Positions 53,648 through 64,000 of a stretch of DNA of 64,000 nt are shown one piece after another. The notes below the pieces were generated by a model that worked only from the letters and a program-made list of their open reading frames with translations, searched no databases and was not told where the DNA came from. The DNA lies in assembly GCF_024448335.1 (NCBI RefSeq), contig NZ_JAMOHM010000006.1, positions 1 to 64,000 of the forward strand, in the 5' to 3' direction. A program made the position numbers and the translations under genes. Position 1 is the stretch's first letter. Every line of letters begins with the position of its first letter. This DNA is from Stutzerimonas frequens. GTDB taxonomy: Bacteria; Pseudomonadota; Gammaproteobacteria; Pseudomonadales; Pseudomonadaceae.

Positions 53648-55408
53648 CTAGCGCGGGTTCTCCAGGCTCTTCACCGTCAGTTCCAGCGCCTTGCGCATGT
53701 CCAGTCGTGCCGAGCGGCCGACATCGTTGTCATCCAGCCGATAACCGCGCTCGGACGGCAGGATCGGCGCCGTCAGGTCGTCCGCCTCGGCCGGCTCGAA
53801 GTCCGAATCGCGGCCGATGGTCATGGCGCTGCGGCGCAGCAGTTCACGCACCTGATCGGGGGTGAGTTCCGGATTGACCGACAGCATGGCCGCTACCGCG
53901 CCGGCCACCAGTGGCGTGGCGTAGGACGTGCCGCAGTGCACGTCGCCGCGCTGTTTCGGATCGAGCGTGGCGGCGCGCGTACAGGCTGCGGCGGTGATGT
54001 CCACACGCATGTCGACATTGGATGACTTGCGCTTGCGCACATAGTCCGGGTGTTCCACCGAGACATCCTTGTCGTTGCGCTCATGGCCACCGACCACCAG
54101 CAGCTGCTCAGTGATGAAGGAGGAGGGCAGGCGGTAGTCGTCGCGGCTCGAGTGAGCGGAGCCGTTGCCGGCGGAATTGATCACCAGCACGTCGGGGTGC
54201 TCGCGGCGCAGCCAGAGGAAGAACTCTTCCAGCAACTCCTCGTAGCCGCTCATGGCGATGCCCGAGCGCAGCAGCGAATCCACCGGCTCGCCTTCCACGT
54301 CCAGCGTGCCGATGCGATGGATGCCCCAGCTCCAGTTGAGAATCCGTGCGCCATCTTCGACCAGATTCACCGAGGCCGCGACGTTGGCGGTGATGCCGGC
54401 ATCCGAGTTGCGCTCGACGATCACTTCGAAGCCCGGTCCGGTGCCGTCCAGCGAGGCGAGAAAGCCCTGGTCGCGGGCGTCGCTGGCGTGCGCGGCGAGA
54501 ATGCCGGTCACGCTGCTGCCATGGTTGTCCGGCTTGTCGGCGTCGCGGGCGTAGAGGCAGGTGCGCTGCTGCTGCGGATCGCAGGGCTGCAGGTATTCGG
54601 CGAAGTGCGGCGCGTCGAAGTCCACCGCACGCTCGATGATGCCGATGCGCACCGGCTTGCGCTCCGCGGCGCGCTGGCCGTCCGGGATGCGTTCACGGTA
54701 GTAGTCGACCGCATCGAGGAAGCGGTTGGCGGCCCATTCGCGGTTCTGTTGAGGCTGCTGCCTCGGCTGTTCCTGCTCCTCGTTTTCCGCCGCGGATTCC
54801 TCGATCACCACCGCATCTACGCCTTCCTCGCTGCCCAGGCGCAACACCATGGCATCGCGCTCGATCAGGTTGTCCACGGGCAGGCGCAGCTGATAGGTAT
54901 TGAGCGGGGGGATGGCGCCGACCAGCTTCGCCCCATACTTCTCGGCCAGCTGCTGTGCCTTCGCCAGGCCTTCATGGTCTTCCTCGATGATCAGGCTGAC
55001 CAGATCGACATAGGTGGTCAGCCCGTCCATGTTGCGCGTCACCTCATCCGCCCTGGCCGCGACCACCTGGCTACGTCCGGCCGACAGCCAGACCGGATTG
55101 CTGCGCCGGCCGCCGTGCTCCAGCCACAGCGGGCCGCTGCGTAGCTCGTCAGGCGCGAGGGTCAGGCGCATGCGCTCGCCGTCGCGGCGGATCTGCTCGG
55201 CACGCAGCGGGCGACCGTCGAGCTTAAGCTCCACCTCGCTTTCCGGAAGTCCGCGGGTTCGCAGGCACCAGCTCAGCGCCTGCTTGGAGAACAGGTCACC
55301 GCATCGCTGCAGCTGGGTGATACGCATGTCCTGATCGGCTGTAGCGGCTTGTGTCAGCAAGGCGCCCAGTAGGCTCAGGGCGATGATGGTCGAGCGGTAT
55401 GCAGTCAT
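53648..55408 (-). CDS. Exported S8 (subtilase-fold) protein with Glu in place of catalytic Asp
   Basis: 586 residues. Signal peptide (about 1-24), N-terminal beta-rich region (about 28-120), I9-propeptide-like segment (about 127-178; AEKYGAKLVGAIPPLNTYQLRLP), acidic/Gln-rich linker (about 203-223), subtilase domain (about 252-545). Catalytic His is at about 296 (NHGSSVTGI), oxyanion Asn about 415 (NSAGNGS) and Ser about 495 (GTSYATPLVAG), but the strand that normally ends in D-T/S-G reads IGIIERAVD, giving Glu259. The codon is GAG at 54634-54632. It starts three bases after the egtD stop, so it is translationally coupled to egtBD. Confidence 0.88.
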   Translation of the reverse strand: MTAYRSTIIALSLLGALLTQAATADQDMRITQLQRCGDLFSKQALSWCLRTRGLPESEVELKLDGRPLRAEQIRRDGERMRLTLAPDELRSGPLWLEHGGRRSNPVWLSAGRSQVVAARADEVTRNMDGLTTYVDLVSLIIEEDHEGLAKAQQLAEKYGAKLVGAIPPLNTYQLRLPVDNLIERDAMVLRLGSEEGVDAVVIEESAAENEEQEQPRQQPQQNREWAANRFLDAVDYYRERIPDGQRAAERKPVRIGIIERAVDFDAPHFAEYLQPCDPQQQRTCLYARDADKPDNHGSSVTGILAAHASDARDQGFLASLDGTGPGFEVIVERNSDAGITANVAASVNLVEDGARILNWSWGIHRIGTLDVEGEPVDSLLRSGIAMSGYEELLEEFFLWLRREHPDVLVINSAGNGSAHSSRDDYRLPSSFITEQLLVVGGHERNDKDVSVEHPDYVRKRKSSNVDMRVDITAAACTRAATLDPKQRGDVHCGTSYATPLVAGAVAAMLSVNPELTPDQVRELLRRSAMTIGRDSDFEPAEADDLTAPILPSERGYRLDDNDVGRSARLDMRKALELTVKSLENPR

Positions 55409-55411
55409 GGT

Positions 55412-56374
55412 TCAGCGTCGTTGCAGGTAGTTCACGCTGAACAGTTCGCGCCGATCGGTCCACTGGCCACGGCAGTCGAAGCCGGCTGTGTCCGCCAACG
55501 CGACGAAGGATTCCAGCGTGTACTTGTAGGAGTTTTCCGTGTGCAGGCTTTCCCCGGCGTCGAAATGAAAGCGCCGGCCTTCGATGGTCACGTCCTGGGC
55601 CTCGGGGCTGATCAGATGCATCTCGATGCGCGATTCGTTCTCGTTGAAAAATGCTCGATGGACGAAACGCGACGGATCGATGTCGCTGTCCAGCTCGTTG
55701 CGGATGCGCTGCAGCAGGTTGAGGTTGAAGGCGGCGGTCACGTGGGCGCGGTCGTTGTAGGCGGCCTCGAGCACGGCGCGCTCCTTGACCAGGTCGACGC
55801 CGATCAGCAGCCCGCCGCCGGCCGGGAGCACGTCGTGCAAACGCTGCAGGAAGGCCCTGGCCTCGGCGGGGGTGAAGTTGCCGATGCTCGAGCCGGGGAA
55901 GAACACCAGCGGGTGCTCGCTGGAGAAGTCGTCCGGCAGGTTCAGTTCATGGGAAAAGTCGGTACAGGCGGCATGCACCTCCAGCCAGGGATAGTCCGCC
56001 GCCAGCCGTTGGGTGCTGCTGAGCAGGAAGTCCTCGGAGATGTCGATGCCCAGGTAGCTGGTCGGGTGCAGCGCCTCCAGCAGTAGGCGGACCTTGCGGC
56101 TGGCGCCGCTGCCCAGCTCGATCAGGTCGCTGTGAGGGCCGGCGATATCGAGGATGTCGTTGGCCGCCTCGGCAAGGATCTGTTCCTCGGTGCGGGTGAT
56201 GTAGTACTCCGGCTGCCGACATATCTGCTCGAACAACTCGGATCCGCGCCGATCATAGAAGAACTTCGGTGACGCCCACTTCGGCGTGGCGGCGAATCCG
56301 GCCAGGGTCTCGTCGCGCAACGAGGCCTCATGCGGCTGCTGCAGCTGATCGTGAAAATGAATCGCCAGGGCCAT
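55412..56374 (-). CDS. egtD: L-histidine N-alpha-trimethyltransferase (EgtD-like)
   Basis: 320 residues, normal for EgtD. SAM-dependent methyltransferase with LIELGSGASRKVRLLLEAL (about 82-100), FFPGSSIGNFTP and the C-terminal SLHTENSYKYTLESF region that recognises histidine. It converts histidine to hercynine. GAGGA precedes the ATG at 56374, two bases after the egtB stop. Its place between egtB and the subtilase gene indicates one mRNA. Confidence 0.93.
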   Translation of the reverse strand: MALAIHFHDQLQQPHEASLRDETLAGFAATPKWASPKFFYDRRGSELFEQICRQPEYYITRTEEQILAEAANDILDIAGPHSDLIELGSGASRKVRLLLEALHPTSYLGIDISEDFLLSSTQRLAADYPWLEVHAACTDFSHELNLPDDFSSEHPLVFFPGSSIGNFTPAEARAFLQRLHDVLPAGGGLLIGVDLVKERAVLEAAYNDRAHVTAAFNLNLLQRIRNELDSDIDPSRFVHRAFFNENESRIEMHLISPEAQDVTIEGRRFHFDAGESLHTENSYKYTLESFVALADTAGFDCRGQWTDRRELFSVNYLQRR

Positions 56375-56376
56375 GC

Positions 56377-57666
56377 TCAGAGTCCTCGTGCCAGGCGCAG
56401 CCCGGCGAACTGCCAGCGCATCGCCGGCTGGAAGAAGTTGCGGTAGGTGACCCGCACGTGGGATTCCGGCGTGGCGCAACAGCCTCCGCGCAGCACCATC
56501 TGGCCGGACATGAATTTGCCGTTGTATTCACCGAGGCTGCCTTCCAGCGGGCGGAAGCCGGGGTAGGGCAGGTAGGCGCTGGCTGTCCATTCCCAGACAT
56601 CGCCGAACAGCTGCAGCGGGCCGTCGTGGCCGGTGGGCGCGGCGACCGGTTGCAGGTAGTCGCTCTCGAGAAAGTTGCCACGTAGCGGCTGGTCGGCCGC
56701 CGCCATCTCCCACTCGGCCTCGCTCGGCAGGCGTGCGCCGGCCCAGCGTGCATAGGCATCAGCCTCGTAGTAGCTGACGTGGCAGACCGGTGCTTCCAGG
56801 TCCAGCGTGCGCAGCCCGCCCAAGGTCATTTCATGCCAGGCTTCGTCTTCTCGCAGCCAGTACAGCGGTGCGTTCCAGCCGGCCTGCTGGATCAGGTCCC
56901 AGCCGTCGGAAAGCCACAGCTCCGGCCGGGCGTAGCCGCCGTCAGTGATGAACGACAGGTACTCGCCGTTGGTTACTAGCCGCTCGGCAAGCTGGAAGTC
57001 CTCGACGAACTGGCGATGCCGCGGTGTTTCGCAATCGAAGGCGAAATCACTGCCGGCATGGCCGATGTGCTGCACCCCACCGGCATAGTCATACCAGCGG
57101 GGGCGCGCCGGGCGGCTCGGCAACGGGCTGGCCAGGTCGTCGCGATAGACCGGATGCAGCGGGTTCTGCGCCAGGATGTGCTTGATGTCCATCAGCAGCA
57201 GTTCCTGATGTTGTTGCTCGTGCTGCAAGCCCAGCCCGACCCGCCGGACGATCTCGGCGGCCTGCTCGCGAGGCGGGTTGGCTAGCAGCTCGCCGATTGC
57301 CTGGTCCACCTGCTCGCGGTAGCGATAGACCTCCTTCACCCCGGGGCGGGAAAGCATGCCGCGTCGAGCCCTGGGGAACGGCACGCCGTGGGTCTGGTAG
57401 TAGGAATTGAACAGAAAGTCGTAGGCCTTGTTCTGGCATCGATAGCTCGGCAGGTAGGGCAACAGCACGAATGTCTCGAAGAACCAGGTGACATGCGCCA
57501 GGTGCCATTTCGGCGGGCTGACCTCCGGCATGCTCTGGATCACGTAATCCTCGATCTGCAGAGGCGCGCAGATCGCCTCGCTGGTCGCGCGCACCTGTCG
57601 ATAGCGCTGCAGCAACTGATCGAGTTCGGCCAATGCCGGATGCGGCTGTTGTGCCAGGTTGCCCAT
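56377..57666 (-). CDS. egtB: EgtB-like iron-dependent sulfoxide synthase
   Basis: 429 residues. DinB-like helical domain (about 15-165) with the iron ligands in KWHLAHVTWFFE and HEQQHQE, and FGE-sulfatase domain (about 200-425; WEWTASAYLPYPGF and LRGGCCATP). It joins a thiol donor to hercynine with O2. egtA, egtC and egtE are not nearby, so the sulfur donor and C-S lyase are unknown here. GGGGG precedes the start at 57666. First gene of the operon. Confidence 0.92.
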   Translation of the reverse strand: MGNLAQQPHPALAELDQLLQRYRQVRATSEAICAPLQIEDYVIQSMPEVSPPKWHLAHVTWFFETFVLLPYLPSYRCQNKAYDFLFNSYYQTHGVPFPRARRGMLSRPGVKEVYRYREQVDQAIGELLANPPREQAAEIVRRVGLGLQHEQQHQELLLMDIKHILAQNPLHPVYRDDLASPLPSRPARPRWYDYAGGVQHIGHAGSDFAFDCETPRHRQFVEDFQLAERLVTNGEYLSFITDGGYARPELWLSDGWDLIQQAGWNAPLYWLREDEAWHEMTLGGLRTLDLEAPVCHVSYYEADAYARWAGARLPSEAEWEMAAADQPLRGNFLESDYLQPVAAPTGHDGPLQLFGDVWEWTASAYLPYPGFRPLEGSLGEYNGKFMSGQMVLRGGCCATPESHVRVTYRNFFQPAMRWQFAGLRLARGL

Positions 57667-57818
57667 GGCTGTCCCCCTAGGTTCTTGCGCGACCGAAACG
57701 GCCTCCCATAGCGACACGGGGCAAAGGGCAAAAGTTTCTGCCGGACGGGTAGGCCGTGGTGAAGAAATGCGCAATGCACGTGGTCACTCCCCGTATGAGC
57801 AAAGCAGGAGATCGAACG

Positions 57819-58634
57819 ATGCGAAAGTCACTGGTCCTTTGTAGCGCGGCCGTTCTGGGGGCCTGCGGGCAGCACGACACCGCACCCTACACCGAGGCGG
57901 CGGGCGCGCCGAAAAGTATCGAGACCCGTGCGCTGGAGGCCGGCGCCCGTATGCTGCAGGGCCAGGCGCCGCTGAACGCGGTCAGCGCCTATCTCAACGG
58001 CTTCCATTTCTACAACGGCGACATGAACGGACAGATGGAGGCGCATCACTATGTCACCCGCCTCAACGAGGAGGTGATGCAGGCGCTGATCTATGACGGC
58101 AACGGCCGCGACGCCAAGCTGATGGGCGTGGAATACATCATCAGCGCGCGCCTGTTCGAAACGCTGCCGGAAGAGGAAAAGAAGCTCTGGCACAGCCACG
58201 ACTACGAGGTGAAGTCCGGCACCCTGGTTGCGCCCGGCCTGCCTGAGGTGGCGGAGCGGCAGCTGATGGAGCAGGTGGTCAGCACCTACGGCAAGACCTG
58301 GCATACCTGGCACACCGATCGCGACAAGGAGCTGCCCTACGGTATTCCGGCGCTGATGATGGGCTTTACCGCCGACGGCCAGCTCGATCCGGCGCTGGAA
58401 AAGGCGCGCGATCGGCGTATTGGCGTGGATACCCGGGAGACCCGCCGCAACCGCCAATCGATTCCACAACCCTCGGTCCATCCTGCCGCCAATGCCTGGG
58501 AGCAGGGCGAGGTCATCCAGTTGCAGCGGGTGCGTGGCGCGGGTGAACACCGGCATGGCGATACGACCGGACCGGCGGAGATTCACGAGTCGGGCCGCCT
58601 GCAGCAACAGCAGCAACGCAGCGACCCGCGATGA
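57819..58634 (+). CDS. OBAP (DUF1264) family lipoprotein
   Basis: 271 residues. Signal peptide with lipobox LGAC (Cys at about 16), then an oil-body-associated-protein-like domain (about 30-215): FHFYNGDMNGQMEAHHY, LWHSHDYEVKSG and KTWHTWHTDRD. The tail (about 215-271) is polar, Gln/Arg-rich and probably disordered. AGGAG precedes the ATG at 57819. Plant relatives occur on oil bodies; bacterial function is unknown. Convergent with the SDR gene nine bases away. Confidence 0.85.
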   Translation: MRKSLVLCSAAVLGACGQHDTAPYTEAAGAPKSIETRALEAGARMLQGQAPLNAVSAYLNGFHFYNGDMNGQMEAHHYVTRLNEEVMQALIYDGNGRDAKLMGVEYIISARLFETLPEEEKKLWHSHDYEVKSGTLVAPGLPEVAERQLMEQVVSTYGKTWHTWHTDRDKELPYGIPALMMGFTADGQLDPALEKARDRRIGVDTRETRRNRQSIPQPSVHPAANAWEQGEVIQLQRVRGAGEHRHGDTTGPAEIHESGRLQQQQQRSDPR

Positions 58635-58643
58635 ACGCCGTGC

Positions 58644-59339
58644 CTATGGACTGTCCTGCAGGGGTGGTGTCGGGCGGATTAGGATTTCGTTGACGTCCAC
58701 ATGGGCCGGTTGCGACAGGGCATAGACCACCGCACGGCCGATGTCCTCCGGTTGCAGGGCGTAAGCCGGCGGCTCGTCGAACAGCGGCGTATCGACCATG
58801 CCCGGCTCGATCAGCGTGACCCGTACACCGCTGCCGCGCAGCTCCTCGCGCACGCTCAGGCCCATGCCGGTCACCGCCCATTTGCTGGCGCTGTACATCG
58901 AACCGGGAATGACGAAGCGCCCTGCCGCCGAGCCGGTGAGCAGCAGATGGCCGCGGCTGGCCTTCAGCGCGGCTAGCGTGCAGCGCAGCGTCAGCCCGAC
59001 GCCGTAGACGTTGGTCAGCAGCATCTCCTTCCATACCGCCGGGTCGGCCGCGCTGAAGCCGCCTTCGCTGCCTGGTATGCCGGCGTTGGCGTAGACCGCA
59101 TCGAGCTGGCCGAAGCGCTCCAGCACCTGCTGCACCATTGCCTGCTGTTCGGCGTAGTCGGTGACGTCGCAGCGGATGGCGATGGCGCGCTGCGGACCGA
59201 TTTCATCAACCAGCCGCTGCAGCTTGTCCACCGAACGTGCGGCCAGTGCCAGGCGATAGCCGGCCTTGGCGGCCTGGCGCGCGGTGGCCGCACCGATCCC
59301 GGACGAGGCGCCGGTGATCAACAGAACGGGATCGCTCAT
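58644..59339 (-). CDS. Short-chain dehydrogenase/reductase
   Basis: 231 residues. TGASSGIG (about 8-15), NAG (about 87-89), catalytic Ser in LLTGSAAG and MYSASK (Tyr-Lys pair about 150-154). YdfG/serine-dehydrogenase-like; substrate unknown. GAGGAGG precedes the ATG and overlaps the stop of the upstream small gene, so both are on one mRNA. Confidence 0.9.
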   Translation of the reverse strand: MSDPVLLITGASSGIGAATARQAAKAGYRLALAARSVDKLQRLVDEIGPQRAIAIRCDVTDYAEQQAMVQQVLERFGQLDAVYANAGIPGSEGGFSAADPAVWKEMLLTNVYGVGLTLRCTLAALKASRGHLLLTGSAAGRFVIPGSMYSASKWAVTGMGLSVREELRGSGVRVTLIEPGMVDTPLFDEPPAYALQPEDIGRAVVYALSQPAHVDVNEILIRPTPPLQDSP

Positions 59340-59348
59340 GCCGCCTCC

Positions 59349-59654
59349 TCAGTAGTTCGGAGTGGTTTCCGGAATGGCGCTGGTGTCGGTGATGAAGGGC
59401 ATCGTCCAGGGCTCCAGGGTGCAGCCCTTGTCGATCAGCTCCTGGCGGGTCTGCTCGATGACCTGGGCCATGCGCAGCGGGTCGGCGTAGTCGCGCACCT
59501 GCGCCACCCGGGCGAGTTCTTCGCCGCTGCCGTTCATCACGGTGAAACCGAAGCTGTCGTCTTCGGGGTTGGCGCTGGTCACGCAGCCACAGGGCAGAAA
59601 GGCTTCCGAGGCCAGTTGCATCGCGTTGTCCAGGCTCAGGGGCGTTGTGGTCAT
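59349..59654 (-). CDS. Small conserved protein with CGC motif
   Basis: 101 residues, soluble. It contains ASEAFLPCGCVTSANPEDDSFGFTVMNG, faintly similar to DUF1652-type Pseudomonas proteins, then a helix (LRMAQVIEQTRQELIDKG). GGAG precedes the ATG. The frame continues open far upstream across lhr on the opposite strand, but only this segment has a start signal and typical composition. Precedes the SDR gene by nine bases. Confidence 0.75.
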   Translation of the reverse strand: MTTTPLSLDNAMQLASEAFLPCGCVTSANPEDDSFGFTVMNGSGEELARVAQVRDYADPLRMAQVIEQTRQELIDKGCTLEPWTMPFITDTSAIPETTPNY

Positions 59655-59771
59655 GATCGTCTCCGTTGCGTTGCCGTTGTCTGGAGTTGACCGCCATATG
59701 CCGGTGCCGTTTCCCCACAGCCGACCGGCTGTCGCTTGTGCAATGGCAGGCGCGGCACCATATTCATCGGC

Positions 59772-64000
<4,229 letters not shown>

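Overview
The window comes from the chromosome of a Pseudomonas-type gammaproteobacterium, most likely a member of the Stutzerimonas (Pseudomonas) stutzeri group. GC is high throughout, protein sequences closely resemble Pseudomonas proteins, and local gene orders match those I remember from P. aeruginosa (flgZ-flgN-flgM-flgA/cheV-cheR, minC-minD-minE-rluA-apeB with a divergent lpxL, and MarR/asnO-ngg-M42 peptidase-7TMR-DISM kinase-YheU). A Na+-pumping oxaloacetate decarboxylase and a salt-stress osmolyte operon suggest a salt-tolerant strain. No insertion sequence, prophage, integrase, CRISPR array or rRNA was seen.

Layout. 1-7.6 kb: a DUF4124 exported protein, the Mg2+ transporter mgtE, the oadG-oadA-oadB sodium pump, a gene-poor stretch with a long inverted repeat, the motility and exopolysaccharide regulator amrZ, two tiny membrane or exported proteins and tRNA-Arg(CCU). 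7.6-23.5 kb: a continuous flagellar block. flgZ, flgN, flgM and flgA run leftwards; cheV, cheR and then flgB-flgE and flgF-flgL run rightwards. Three sigma-54 promoters (flgA, flgB, flgF) and one sigma-28 promoter (flgM) are readable. The central parts of flgE, flgK and flgL differ from their flanks in base and codon use. 23.5-31 kb: a ComEA-like protein, YkvA family protein, an XRE/unknown/Sel1 trio, an EAL-CBS-GGDEF protein, the Prc protease and a quinone reductase. 31-45 kb: apeB, rluA, the Min system, lpxL, pirin, an MlaA-like protein overlapping a lipase-like hydrolase, acetate uptake (yjcH-type gene plus actP), an SDR and an MFS carrier. 45-53.6 kb: a hybrid histidine kinase next to the N-acetylglutaminylglutamine amide (NAGGN) osmolyte operon and its divergent MarR regulator. 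53.6-57.7 kb: an operon of egtB, egtD and an unusual subtilase-fold protein. 57.8-64 kb: an OBAP-family lipoprotein, an SDR, a small conserved protein and a nearly complete lhr helicase cut by the window end.

How it fits together. The flagellar genes cover rod, hook, hook-filament junction, P- and L-rings, the FlgJ muramidase, the FlgM checkpoint, the FlgN chaperone and the c-di-GMP brake FlgZ. AmrZ and the EAL/GGDEF protein add motility and c-di-GMP control. The 45-53 kb block looks like an osmotic-stress module with its own sensor candidate.

The most promising less-described element is the egtB-egtD-S8 operon at 53.6-57.7 kb. Its exported protease-like protein keeps the catalytic His and Ser but has Glu where the catalytic Asp is expected, and it is translationally coupled to ergothioneine-type biosynthesis genes. 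The inverted-repeat element at 5660-5735 is the clearest non-coding oddity.
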